DNA of 64,000 nt, taken from positions 62,001 to 126,000 of the forward strand of contig CALVOX010000003.1 of the NCBI GenBank assembly GCA_944350425.1, in the 5' to 3' direction. Positions 47,227-55,189 of this stretch are shown here, one piece after another (positions within the stretch are counted from its first letter, which is position 1; each line of letters begins with the position of its first letter). The position numbers and the translations under genes are program-made. The DNA comes from an uncultured Bacilli bacterium (lineage in GTDB: Bacteria; Bacillota_I; Bacilli_A; RFN20; CAG-826). The notes beneath the pieces were generated by a model. It saw nothing but the letters and a program-made list of their open reading frames with translations, was not told the origin of the DNA and did no database searches.

Positions 47227-47808
47227 TTATTTGATTAATTCTCCGTAACATTCGCCAAAACAATTTCCAGCATTTGATTCATCTGTATCAATATGCATAG
47301 CGAGTTTAAATTTTGGAGAGACTCTAATGACTACATCATCAAAAATAATTTTTCTTCCTTCTCCACCGGTTTTAATTTTGACAATTTCACCATTTGTAAC
47401 ACCAAAGAATTCAGCATCTTCTGGAGTCATATGAACGTGTCTTTTAGCAATAATTAATCCTTCGGATAATTCTAATTCTTTACCATTTTCTGGGTTAACG
47501 ATTTTGATAGGAGCACTACCTTTAATATCTCCAGATTCTCTAATTGGAGCTTTTGCACCTAAAGTTCTTGCATCAGTTGCACTAACCTCGACTTGGTTAA
47601 AGTTTCTGCAAGGTCCTAAAATAGAAACTCCTTTAATTGTATTTTTAGGCCCAACAATATCAAGCTTTGTTGTTGAAGCATATTGACCTGGTTGTGATAA
47701 TTCTTTTTTAACTGTAAGTTCAAATCCTTCGCCGCACAAAAATTCTAAAGCTTCTTTAGTAACGTGAATGTGTCTAGCACTGGTTTCAACTAAAATTTTA
47801 TTTTCCAT
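47227..47808 (-). CDS. pduL: Phosphate acyltransferase PduL family (phosphotransacylase)
   Basis: The 193-residue protein carries the two PduL repeats with their zinc-binding His motifs, SARHIHV near residue 10 and AKRHVHMTPEDA near 120, plus the central GPCRNFNQVEVSATDAR. It converts acyl-CoA (acetyl- or propanoyl-CoA) and phosphate to acyl-phosphate, feeding acetate kinase for ATP. No microcompartment shell genes are adjacent and the protein lacks an encapsulation peptide at its N-terminus, so it likely serves as the general Pta. GGAGG precedes the ATG. Confidence 0.92.
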   Translation of the reverse strand: MENKILVETSARHIHVTKEALEFLCGEGFELTVKKELSQPGQYASTTKLDIVGPKNTIKGVSILGPCRNFNQVEVSATDARTLGAKAPIRESGDIKGSAPIKIVNPENGKELELSEGLIIAKRHVHMTPEDAEFFGVTNGEIVKIKTGGEGRKIIFDDVVIRVSPKFKLAMHIDTDESNAGNCFGECYGELIK

Positions 47809-47882
47809 CCTTAAATTTCCTCCAAAGATATTCTATACCTTCTTTGAGTAATTTTATATTTTATATTTCAAAAAGTTTTAAA

Positions 47883-47888
47883 TATAAT
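47883..47888 (+). promoter_or_regulatory. -10 box of the exonuclease-recU operon (leaderless)
   Basis: TATAAT ends 6 bases before the ATG at 47895; the standard +1 is the A of ATG. A TTTATA-like -35 lies about 17 bases upstream. Confidence 0.5.
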
Positions 47889-47894
47889 TTACTT

Positions 47895-48614
47895 ATGAAA
47901 GAAATAAAGAATATCTTAAACGATTTCAAGGTCATTGTTTTCTTCGATTTCGAAGGAAGTCAGTTCTCGCAAGAAATTATTGCTATTGGTGCAATTAAAG
48001 CATATCTAGATAACAAAAACTTTATCAAAAAGACTTCAAGACCTTTTAAAACCTATATTAAAATCAATACTTGTGTCGGACCTTTTATTGAAAAACTTAC
48101 CGGCATTAATGATGATTTTTTAAATCAGCATGGGATAAGCTTTAATGAAGCAATGTTAAAATTCAAACATTTTATAGGCAATGATCAAGCCAAATTTTTT
48201 CATTACGGGAGTTTTGACATGCATTTATTACATAACTCAACTCACGAAAATCTCGATTGTGACATTGACTTTATAAGAGAAATAGAAAAAAATAGTTTTG
48301 ATTTTGCAAAATTCTTTTCCCGTTATGTAAAATCAAACATGAATACAAATCTTTCTTTAATCGATGCATTAAAAGTGTTTCATACTAATATTGAAGAAAA
48401 TCTACATGACCCACAAACTGATGCAATAAATTTAATGCATCTTTACGATTCTTTTTTAACAAAAAAAGGTATTTTAAGAGACGAATATATTAAAACTCTT
48501 AAAAAATCTCCTGCTATTCCGAACGCTTATAGAAAAGTAATAAAAAAATTAGAATCTAACGAAAAAGTTACTTATAAAGATTTCATAACTTATATTGATG
48601 AGGATTTAAGATGA
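47895..48614 (+). CDS. DEDDh 3'-5' exonuclease (DnaQ/KapD-like)
   Basis: The start at 47895 (MKEIKNILND, 239 residues) is chosen because the promoter box lies inside the longer frame from 47844. The four acidic residues and His of the DEDDh exonucleases are visible: Asp18 and Glu20 in FFDFEGSQ, Asp108 in HYGSFDMH, His171 and Asp176 in LHDPQTDA. It degrades single-stranded DNA or RNA ends from 3' to 5'. It overlaps recU by 4 bases (ATGA), so the two are translationally coupled and a DNA-repair role is plausible. Confidence 0.82.
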   Translation: MKEIKNILNDFKVIVFFDFEGSQFSQEIIAIGAIKAYLDNKNFIKKTSRPFKTYIKINTCVGPFIEKLTGINDDFLNQHGISFNEAMLKFKHFIGNDQAKFFHYGSFDMHLLHNSTHENLDCDIDFIREIEKNSFDFAKFFSRYVKSNMNTNLSLIDALKVFHTNIEENLHDPQTDAINLMHLYDSFLTKKGILRDEYIKTLKKSPAIPNAYRKVIKKLESNEKVTYKDFITYIDEDLR

Positions 48615-49174
48615 TAAATTATCCTTTTGGAATTCAAATTGATGAAACCAAAAAAGAAAAAACAAATAAAAACTCTTATAAAAACCGTGGTTTAACTCTT
48701 GAAAGTTTACTTAACGAGGCTAATTCTTATTATATTTCTGTTGATAAAGCTTTAATTTATAAAAAACCTACACCAATTCAAGTTGTTAAAATTAATAAAG
48801 ATAATATTATTAATGAGGCTTATTTTAAATCACCTTCGACAACTGATTATAACGGAATTTATAAAGGTAAATATATTGATTACGAAGCTAAAGAAACTAA
48901 ATCAAAAACTTCTTTTAGTCTAAACAATATTAAAAAACACCAAATCACTCATCTTTTAAACGTTGAAAAACATTGTGGTATTGCTTTCATCATCGTTTAT
49001 TTCACTGTCTTAGATGAGATTTATATTTATCCTTCTTTCAATTTAAATAAAATTATCGAGTCTAATAAAAAATCAATAAGTATCGAAGAATTTAGAACTA
49101 ATGGACATTTAATAAAATTAAGTGTTACTCCAAAACTTGATTATTTGAAAATTATTGATCGAATCTATTTTTAA
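48611..49174 (+). CDS. recU: Holliday junction resolvase RecU
   Basis: The 187-residue nuclease has the RecU pattern: NRGLTLESLLNEANSYYISVDKALIYKKPTPIQ, then STTDYNGIYKGKYIDYEAKETKSKTSF with the catalytic Asp and Glu-x-Lys. It resolves recombination junctions in Firmicutes and Mollicutes in place of RuvC. In Bacillus it is paired with a penicillin-binding protein; here its partner is an exonuclease. Its 3' end overlaps convergent nth by 23 bases. Confidence 0.93.
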   Translation: MINYPFGIQIDETKKEKTNKNSYKNRGLTLESLLNEANSYYISVDKALIYKKPTPIQVVKINKDNIINEAYFKSPSTTDYNGIYKGKYIDYEAKETKSKTSFSLNNIKKHQITHLLNVEKHCGIAFIIVYFTVLDEIYIYPSFNLNKIIESNKKSISIEEFRTNGHLIKLSVTPKLDYLKIIDRIYF

Positions 49175-49799
49175 TTTTATCCTTACAGATTTCTTTTAAT
49201 CTACAGTTTTTGCAAGATGGATTTATAGCTTTACAATAATATCTACCAAAATGAATAAATTGATGATGAAGTTTCTTATAGTCTTTTTTATCGAATGTTT
49301 TTCTTAATTTTTCTTCAACTTTATTAATGGAATCATCTTTTGATGCTAAACCAAGTCTTTTAGAGCATCTAAAAACATGAGTGTCTACAGGAAATTCTTC
49401 CTTATCAAACAGTTCAATTAAAATAACATTTGCTACTTTGTTTCCGACCCCTTTCATAGTTAAAAGATCTTCTTTGCTTGAAGGAACTTTATAATTAAAC
49501 TTATATCTAAGTTTATAAGCAATATCTTTTAAAGCAAGTGCTTTATTTTTATATAAGCCAATGCTTTTAATATCATTCTCGATATCTTTTAAATCTGCAT
49601 TATCAAAATCATCGATAGATTTGTATTTTTTAAATAGAGTCGCAGTTAATTCGTTAACCTTTTTATCAGTTGTTTGCGCACTTAAAACTACTGCAATTAG
49701 AAGTTCATAATCTTTAGTATAATTAAGTTCACAAGTTGCATTTGGAAGAATTTCATTAAAATAAGATTTAATTAGTTCAATTTTATCTTTTTTATTCAC
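49152..49799 (-). CDS. nth: Endonuclease III
   Basis: The 215-residue bifunctional glycosylase/AP lyase repairs oxidised pyrimidines. The helix-hairpin-helix LLTMKGVGNKVANVIL contains catalytic Lys121, and Asp139 in FPVDTHVFR is the second catalytic residue, matching E. coli Lys120/Asp138. The C-terminal [4Fe-4S] ligands are Cys189, Cys196, Cys199 and Cys205 (C-x6-C-x2-C-x5-C). It overlaps dnaD by 8 bases, the Bacillus dnaD-nth pairing. Confidence 0.95.
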   Translation of the reverse strand: MNKKDKIELIKSYFNEILPNATCELNYTKDYELLIAVVLSAQTTDKKVNELTATLFKKYKSIDDFDNADLKDIENDIKSIGLYKNKALALKDIAYKLRYKFNYKVPSSKEDLLTMKGVGNKVANVILIELFDKEEFPVDTHVFRCSKRLGLASKDDSINKVEEKLRKTFDKKDYKKLHHQFIHFGRYYCKAINPSCKNCRLKEICKDKIKNRFDQ

Positions 49800-50352
49800 T
49801 TTCTTCTTCCTTTAATTTTTTTGCAATAATTGAATCGATATTTTTTAACGATAAATGATTTAAATTATAGCTATCTTTTAAAGCATCAAGAATCATTTCT
49901 TGTTTTATTCCGTTTTCTAGCCACTTATAAACATAGTCAATTTCACTAGAAGTTAATTCTCTTTCGAAATAATGTTCAAAAGATGAAATCAGTTCTTTTC
50001 TTGTGTCCGCGTTTTCTTTCTTATTACCAAAATTGTCTATATTTAATAAATCTTTTTTATATAAATCGAAAAGTAAATTCTTAATATTTTTTAAAGAAGC
50101 CCTGAATTCATCATTAATTGTTTCAAATGTAATATATTTTTTGGTAAGTAGAGAATTAAAAGCATTGTCAATTTCAACAAAAGACATATTTAGTTTAATT
50201 TCAAAAAGTTCATTAGTTAAAGTTATTTCACCTTCTTCAATTAAATGATTTGCCATTAGTAAAATTAACAATTCATCATTGTTAATATTTAATTCTTTAT
50301 AATATTCAAGAAGCAATGCGTTAAAATCTAAAAATTTAAAATTATTTTTCAT
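49792..50352 (-). CDS. dnaD: DnaD-domain primosome protein
   Basis: The 186-residue protein has an N-terminal winged-helix DDBH1-like part (about 8-95) and a C-terminal DDBH2 domain (FERELTSSEIDYVYKWLENGIKQEMILDALKDSY, about 125-165). DnaD helps DnaA, DnaB and the helicase loader assemble at the origin in low-GC Gram-positives. The pairing with nth and the location opposite recU match the Bacillus locus. A 77-base gap with the hup terminator separates it from hup. Confidence 0.88.
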   Translation of the reverse strand: MKNNFKFLDFNALLLEYYKELNINNDELLILLMANHLIEEGEITLTNELFEIKLNMSFVEIDNAFNSLLTKKYITFETINDEFRASLKNIKNLLFDLYKKDLLNIDNFGNKKENADTRKELISSFEHYFERELTSSEIDYVYKWLENGIKQEMILDALKDSYNLNHLSLKNIDSIIAKKLKEEESE

Positions 50353-50384
50353 ATAAATATTTTAAAAGATAATTAAGTATAAAT

Positions 50385-50414
50385 AAATAAGGAGCTTAAG
50401 CAAGCTCCTTATTT
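50385..50414 (-). terminator. Terminator of hup
   Basis: AAATAAGGAGCTT/AAGCTCCTTATTT, a 13-bp perfect stem with a 4-base loop, between the hup stop and the dnaD start. Confidence 0.88.
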
Positions 50415-50429
50415 ATAAACTAATCTAAA

Positions 50430-50702
50430 TTATTTAACAATATCTTTTAAACCTTTTGATGGTTTAAAACCAATAGTTTTTGTTGCAGGAATTTTAATTT
50501 TTTCTCCTGTAACAGGGGAAGTTCCAATTCTTTCTTTTCTAGATTTAACTTGGAATGCGCCAAATCCAGAAATTTTAACTACTTCTCCTTTTTCTAAAGC
50601 ATGTGCAACTTCTTCAAAGAAGGAATCTAAAACTTTTTCGGTATCTTTCTTAGATAATTTTATTGCTTCACTTATTGCAACAACTAATTCGGCTTTATTC
50701 AT
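50430..50702 (-). CDS. hup: HU family DNA-binding protein
   Basis: The 90-residue nucleoid protein begins MNKAELVVAISEA and contains the HU signature GFGAFQVKSRKERIGTSPVTGEKIKIPA, including the DNA-bending arm with its Pro tip. It forms homodimers that bend and compact DNA. AAGGAG precedes the ATG and it has a strong own promoter (50754-50782) and terminator, so it is monocistronic. Confidence 0.97.
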   Translation of the reverse strand: MNKAELVVAISEAIKLSKKDTEKVLDSFFEEVAHALEKGEVVKISGFGAFQVKSRKERIGTSPVTGEKIKIPATKTIGFKPSKGLKDIVK

Positions 50703-50753
50703 AATTAGCTCCTTTTATCTTATCCTAAACAACTGCCCTAAAAGCATGCGTTT

Positions 50754-50782
50754 ATTAAATCATAAAAACGATTTCATGTAAA
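50754..50782 (-). promoter_or_regulatory. Promoter of hup
   Basis: TTTACA (50777-50782) and TTTAAT (50754-50759) on the minus strand with a 17-base spacer; leader of about 45 bases. Confidence 0.72.
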
Positions 50783-50807
50783 GGAAAAAAGCGATAAAAT
50801 GCCGTTA

Positions 50808-52115
50808 TTATTTTCTTTTTCTTAAAAGTAAATTTATTGGTGAGCCCTTAAGTTCAAAAGAATCTCTAATCTTATTTTCAATATATCTGAGATAAGAAAA
50901 ATGCATCCAAGCAGGCTCATTAACAAATAAGGCAATACTTAAAGGTTTACTTCCAACTTGCTGAGCATAATATATACGAACCCTTCCTCCATTAAAATTA
51001 GGAGTTTCATTCATCATTTGAGCTTCTTGGATAATATCATTTAAAACTGATGTCTTTATTTGGAAAGTATAAGATTCATAAACATCTTCAATTGTCTTAA
51101 ATATTTCTCTCTTATTTTTAAAATTAATAGTCGAAGTAAAAATAATTGGAACATAATCCAAAAATTTAAACTCAGTTTTAAACTTTTCTAAAAATTCCTT
51201 TTTATAATCATTTAGATTTTCAATCAAATCACATTTATTAACGATAACTATAATTGCTTTTTTTGCTTCAATAGCATAACCAACAACATGTTTATCTTGC
51301 TCTCTTATACCATCTTTAGCATCAATTAAAAGAAGAGCAATGTCACACTTATCAATACTTCTAAGTGCTCTTAAAGCAGCATATTTATCAACTGCTTCAT
51401 ATATTTTTCCTCTTTTTTTAAGTCCTGCTGTATCAATTAAAGTATATTTTTGATCTTCATATATAAATGTAGTATCAATAGAATCTCTTGTAGTTCCTTC
51501 AATATTTGAAACAATGACTCTATCTTGATCAACCAACTTATTAAATAAGGAAGACTTGCCTACATTTGGTCTACCAATTAATGCAAGTTTTGTTGAATTA
51601 TCAATTTCATCATCTAAAACACGAGGAAGTTCTTTTACAACTTTATCAAGTAAATCACCAATTCCAATTCCGTGTTCTCCGCTAACAGCAATAGGATCTC
51701 CCAAAGATAAAGCGTAAAATTCATAAATATTGTTAATTTCATTAATATTATCAACTTTATTAACTGCTAAAATGACATGTTTTTTTGCTTTTCTTAACAT
51801 TTTAGCAACCATTTTATCATCTTCATTAAGTCCAATTTTTCCATCGACTACAAAAATTACAACATCAGCTTCATCTATTGCAAGTTCGGCTTGCATTCTT
51901 ATTTGTTCTTGAAAAGGTCTATTTTCGACTTCAATTCCACCAGTATCGACAACATTAAAATTAACTGTAAGCCAGCTTGCTTTAGAATAAATTCTATCTC
52001 TAGTAATTCCGCGTGTATCTTCAACAATTGATTTTCTTTCTCCAACTATTCTATTAAAGATGGTTGATTTACCGACACTTGGAGAACCGACAATAGCAAC
52101 TAATGGTAAACTCAT
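50808..52115 (-). CDS. der: Ribosome-associated GTPase Der (EngA)
   Basis: The 435-residue protein has two tandem GTPase domains, with P-loops GSPSVGKST near residue 10 and GRPNVGKSS near 182, matching DTGG and DTAG G3 motifs, NKVD and NKCD G4 motifs, and a C-terminal KH-like domain. It is needed for 50S subunit maturation. It starts 2 bases after cmk, the usual Firmicutes cmk-der order. Confidence 0.96.
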   Translation of the reverse strand: MSLPLVAIVGSPSVGKSTIFNRIVGERKSIVEDTRGITRDRIYSKASWLTVNFNVVDTGGIEVENRPFQEQIRMQAELAIDEADVVIFVVDGKIGLNEDDKMVAKMLRKAKKHVILAVNKVDNINEINNIYEFYALSLGDPIAVSGEHGIGIGDLLDKVVKELPRVLDDEIDNSTKLALIGRPNVGKSSLFNKLVDQDRVIVSNIEGTTRDSIDTTFIYEDQKYTLIDTAGLKKRGKIYEAVDKYAALRALRSIDKCDIALLLIDAKDGIREQDKHVVGYAIEAKKAIIVIVNKCDLIENLNDYKKEFLEKFKTEFKFLDYVPIIFTSTINFKNKREIFKTIEDVYESYTFQIKTSVLNDIIQEAQMMNETPNFNGGRVRIYYAQQVGSKPLSIALFVNEPAWMHFSYLRYIENKIRDSFELKGSPINLLLRKRK

Positions 52116-52117
52116 AA

Positions 52118-52789
52118 TTAAAAACCTTTCTCTTTAATAATTTCTTTAATCTTATTAGTAACTTCTTTTATAGAAAGTTTTGTCGAATCAAGCAAAATTG
52201 AATCTGGTGCTGGTTTAAGTGGACAAAATGAACGATGTGAATCAATATAGTCTCTTTTTTTAATGTTTTCTAAACAAGCTTCAAAAGTAGTTTCAATTCC
52301 TTTTTGTTGGTTTTCATGAAATCTACGTCTTGCTCTTTCATCTTCATTAGCTACTAAAAATATTTTAACTTGAGCATTTTCTAAAACATAAGTTCCAATA
52401 TCTCTACCATCCATAACGATATTTTTACCTTTAGCAATTTTTCTTTGTAAATCAACTAAAAATAATCTTACGTTTTTATAAGAAGCAATATAAGAAACGT
52501 TATTTGCAACATCGTTTCCTCTAATTTCACTTTCGACATCTTTACCATCAAGCAAAATATGATTCGTTAAAGGGTCAAAAGAAATATCAATTTTATTGAT
52601 TAATTTATTCGATTCTTCTTCGTTTTTTGGATCTAAGGAAGCTTGTAAAACTGCTAAGGTATAGGCTCTATACATTGCCCCACTGTCGACGTAAACAAAA
52701 CTTAAGTCTTTAGCCAAAATTTTTGCAACAGTTGATTTTCCTGAGGCACTAGGACCGTCGATTGCAATTGAAATATACTTATTTTCCAT
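52118..52789 (-). CDS. cmk: Cytidylate kinase
   Basis: The 223-residue kinase phosphorylates CMP and dCMP. It has the P-loop GPSASGKSTVAK near residue 11, the CMP-binding DSGAMYRAYT near 36, and MDGRDIGTYV near 126. AAGGAGG precedes the ATG; a small membrane protein gene is 13 bases upstream. Confidence 0.96.
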   Translation of the reverse strand: MENKYISIAIDGPSASGKSTVAKILAKDLSFVYVDSGAMYRAYTLAVLQASLDPKNEEESNKLINKIDISFDPLTNHILLDGKDVESEIRGNDVANNVSYIASYKNVRLFLVDLQRKIAKGKNIVMDGRDIGTYVLENAQVKIFLVANEDERARRRFHENQQKGIETTFEACLENIKKRDYIDSHRSFCPLKPAPDSILLDSTKLSIKEVTNKIKEIIKEKGF

Positions 52790-52802
52790 TTTTAACCTCC
52801 TT

Positions 52803-53096
52803 TTAATTCAAACTATTAACTATTAACACAATTGAAACAATGATTATCGCAGCAATAACAACACCTAAAAGTACTATACCAAATATTTTTAAGTTTCTTT
52901 CTTTTAAATATCTACTATAAATCGTCTTATCTTCTTTATTAAATTTCGACAAAATTTTATCCTTTGAAATTAACTTTTTGTTTTCTTTTTCCTCATCTTC
53001 TCGTTTTTTAAGCATAATGCTTCTAAAACCATTTATATTAGTCGAAGAATAAATTTCATTACGATAATCAAAATACTTCTCTTTTCTTGTTTCCAT
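52803..53096 (-). CDS. Small unrecognised membrane protein upstream of cmk
   Basis: I do not recognise this 97-residue protein. The first 70 residues are highly charged (Lys/Glu-rich, probably helical), followed by one hydrophobic helix at about 70-95 (FGIVLLGVVIAAIIIVSIVLIV), so it is probably C-tail anchored in the membrane. A TAGAAT box with an upstream TGG (extended -10) at 53105-53110 predicts a leader of about 2 bases. It leads into cmk-der and is likely co-transcribed. Confidence 0.6.
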   Translation of the reverse strand: METRKEKYFDYRNEIYSSTNINGFRSIMLKKREDEEKENKKLISKDKILSKFNKEDKTIYSRYLKERNLKIFGIVLLGVVIAAIIIVSIVLIVNSLN

Positions 53097-53245
53097 GCTT
53101 AATTATTCTACCATAAACTAAGCCTAATTTACTTAAAAAAATTAATGAAATTATTAATATATTGTTAGGATAAGTTAACCAAAAACTGCTTTTAATAAAA
53201 AATATTTTTGCTATACTATAAGCGTAATAAACGGAGGAAATAAAT

Positions 53246-53425
53246 ATGGCAGTTAAATTAAAGGTCAATTCTGAAGCTTGTGTCGGATGCGGTTTATGCG
53301 TTGGTACATTCCCTGAAGCATTCGCTTTTGATGCAGAAAATAAAGCTGAAGTTGTCGGTGAATTAGACGATGCTCAAGCTCAAGAAGCTATTGCTTCATG
53401 CCCAGCTGGAGCTATCTCAGAATAA
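53246..53425 (+). CDS. Ferredoxin, single [4Fe-4S]
   Basis: A 59-codon gene with a GGAGG site 8 bases before the ATG. Cys12, Cys15 and Cys18 (CVGCGLC) and Cys52 followed by Pro (SCPAGA) make one [4Fe-4S] cluster, as in the small monocluster ferredoxins of Bacilli and Thermotoga. The second cluster motif of clostridial ferredoxins is absent. It is acidic and soluble, an electron carrier for anaerobic metabolism. It has its own terminator. Confidence 0.92.
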   Translation: MAVKLKVNSEACVGCGLCVGTFPEAFAFDAENKAEVVGELDDAQAQEAIASCPAGAISE

Positions 53426-53446
53426 TTACCTTACTTATATAAAGTA

Positions 53447-53472
53447 AATCTCTCACATTATTGTGAGAGATT
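53447..53472. terminator. Terminator of ferredoxin (shared with ribU)
   Basis: AATCTCTCACA/TGTGAGAGATT with a 4-base loop, then a T-run; it lies between convergent ferredoxin and ribU. Confidence 0.85.
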
Positions 53473-53475
53473 TTT

Positions 53476-54120
53476 TTATTCCTTATTAGCTTTATCAATC
53501 AAAATTGATACTGGCTTATATACTAAAAGCGTTGCTCCAACAATAATTAAATTTTTAATTACATTAAATGGTAACAAGAATTGATATTGTATCTTGAAGT
53601 CGTACCAGTATTTAATCGAAGGGTCAACTGGCGAGAACATATGGTCAACTATATATTGTAGAGCATTAACATATCCTCCTACTTCAGGATTGAAGTAAAA
53701 ACCATACAAAGGATAAATAATGTAATAACCAAGGAAGCTAGAAAATAATAAATTAACGATAAATCCAACGCTTAAACCAATAATAGCGCCTTTAAAGTTA
53801 TGCATTTTTTTGTAAATAAATGATGCTGGCAAAATTAAAGCCAAACCATAAATTAAATCAGCAAGCACTCCTATTCCACCAGTTTCTCCAACATCTTGAA
53901 TGAGTTTAAATGAGCCCTTAATTACTACTAAAAGAGTTCCTGTTAAAGGACCATAAGCTAATGAAGCAATTAAACAAGGTATCTCATCAAAATGAACTTT
54001 CAAGAAAGATAGTCCTGGAATGATAGGAAATTGGAGCCCAGGAACCATGTACAAAATGATAGCTAAGGCTCCAAAGATAGCAATTCTTGCTATCAATCTT
54101 AAAACTTTTTTTGTTGTCAT
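53476..54120 (-). CDS. ribU: ECF transporter S component, riboflavin-specific (RibU)
   Basis: The 214-residue protein has about six hydrophobic helices and the RibU-type segment FLKVHFDEIPCLIASLAYGPLTGTLLVVIKGSFKL, where the conserved D-x-P and following GP line the riboflavin site. Together with a shared EcfA-EcfA'-EcfT module (not in this window) it imports riboflavin. The upstream FMN riboswitch confirms the substrate class. The only Shine-Dalgarno-like sequence, GAGG, is in the 3' arm of the terminator. Confidence 0.92.
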   Translation of the reverse strand: MTTKKVLRLIARIAIFGALAIILYMVPGLQFPIIPGLSFLKVHFDEIPCLIASLAYGPLTGTLLVVIKGSFKLIQDVGETGGIGVLADLIYGLALILPASFIYKKMHNFKGAIIGLSVGFIVNLLFSSFLGYYIIYPLYGFYFNPEVGGYVNALQYIVDHMFSPVDPSIKYWYDFKIQYQFLLPFNVIKNLIIVGATLLVYKPVSILIDKANKE

Positions 54121-54130
54121 AAATAAAAAA

Positions 54131-54150
54131 CCTCGAAGATTGCTTCAAGG
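54131..54150 (-). terminator. Riboswitch-controlled terminator/sequestor of ribU
   Basis: CCTTGAAG/CTTCGAGG stem with CAAT loop followed by T6 on the minus strand, 11 bases before the ribU ATG. Its 3' arm contains GAGG, the likely ribosome-binding site. Confidence 0.78.
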
Positions 54151-54169
54151 TAAAATATTAAAAATTTAT

Positions 54170-54280
54170 AACTTCTTCCATCCAGACTTTACTGTTGCCA
54201 CAAGAATTTCACTCGTTCGTATCTACTAAAAGATTCGCGGGGTATACCGCCAGTTATGAATTTAACATCACCCTGAAGTT
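54170..54280 (-). ncRNA. FMN riboswitch (RFN element)
   Basis: On the minus strand the RFN core is clear: AACTTCAGGGTGA, ATTC, AACTGGCGGTA, GCGAATC, GAGTGAAATTC, GGCAACAGT, AGTCTGGATGGAAGAAGTT, with P1 AACTTC/GAAGTT. FMN binding would favour the terminator at 54131-54150 and stop riboflavin uptake. It begins 10 bases after the parB stop codon. Confidence 0.92.
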
Positions 54281-54289
54281 TTATGAATA

Positions 54290-55189
54290 TTATTTTAGCA
54301 CAAATTTCTTTCTTTTAATTAATTTATTTATTCTTTTTAAGCCTTCTTTTGTTGCGGCTTCATCTTTGAACACTAAAGTTACAATATTTCCGTTTATTTC
54401 AAAAGAGGTTTTAGGTTCATTCACTTCCTTTTCTATTTTAATTTCATTAGTTAAATCACTAACTTCTGATGTATTATTTATTAAATTATTTCCAGATTTA
54501 ATTTTACGTACCAACGCTTCAGTTTCTCTAACTGAAAGATGCTTTTCATAGATTTCATTAACTACTGCTCTCGCTTCATCTTCACTAAGTCTAGAAATTG
54601 CTTTAGCATGACCATAAGTTAATCGATTTTGGCTTATATCTTTTAAGATATCACTAGGCATATTTAATATTTGTAAAAGATTAGAAATTTGTGATGAAGA
54701 CCGGTCTAAAAAGTCTGCAAGTTCTCTATTTTTATATAGGAAATCGTTTTTTAAATAAGAACAAAGTAAAGCTAGTTCGTAAATATTCATTGTTTTACGA
54801 TCACTAATTTCTTTGAGCATAAATAAGAGAGATTCTTCTTCGCCTAAAGTCAATATAATTACTGGTAAAGTTTCAAGTTTCAAGCTTTTTGCAGCAATAT
54901 ATCTTATTCTTCCAACTACTACTTCGTATTTATCGCGATATTTTCTAACGATAATAGGGTCAATTGTATGATTTTCTCTAAGAGTTTTCTTCTCACTTTC
55001 AATCTTATAATCGACGATTTTTGCTGCTCTTAAATAATGGTTATCGCTAAGCATCGATAAAGGTAAGTTTGAGAGTTCATCTTTTGGTGGGTTTTGAAGA
55101 ATTGCAGAGACAAAATCTTCTCTACCAAAACGATTAACAAGTTGTTTTAAACTATTTTTAAGAATCTTTTTATCTCTTCTCATGGGCAA
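54290..55189 (-). CDS. parB: ParB/Spo0J-family chromosome partitioning protein
   Basis: The 299-residue protein has the ParB layout: N-terminal nuclease-like domain, a central helix-turn-helix (RELADFLDRSSSQISNLLQILNMP, about 156-180) and a basic C-terminal dimerisation region. The CTP-binding box is degenerate: GRIRYIAA (93-100) instead of GERRxRAA, and EISDR (127-131) instead of ENxxR. It overlaps parA by 20 bases and a consensus parS site lies 7 kb away in sufD. Whether it still forms CTP-gated clamps is in doubt. Confidence 0.85.
   Translation of the reverse strand: MPMRRDKKILKNSLKQLVNRFGREDFVSAILQNPPKDELSNLPLSMLSDNHYLRAAKIVDYKIESEKKTLRENHTIDPIIVRKYRDKYEVVVGRIRYIAAKSLKLETLPVIILTLGEEESLLFMLKEISDRKTMNIYELALLCSYLKNDFLYKNRELADFLDRSSSQISNLLQILNMPSDILKDISQNRLTYGHAKAISRLSEDEARAVVNEIYEKHLSVRETEALVRKIKSGNNLINNTSEVSDLTNEIKIEKEVNEPKTSFEINGNIVTLVFKDEAATKEGLKRINKLIKRKKFVLK

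Noticed and set aside
53068-53268. 66-codon minus-strand frame upstream of the 97-residue membrane protein
   Set aside because: It overlaps the ferredoxin promoter and start on the other strand, has no Shine-Dalgarno, and its hydrophobic content reflects AT-rich DNA.
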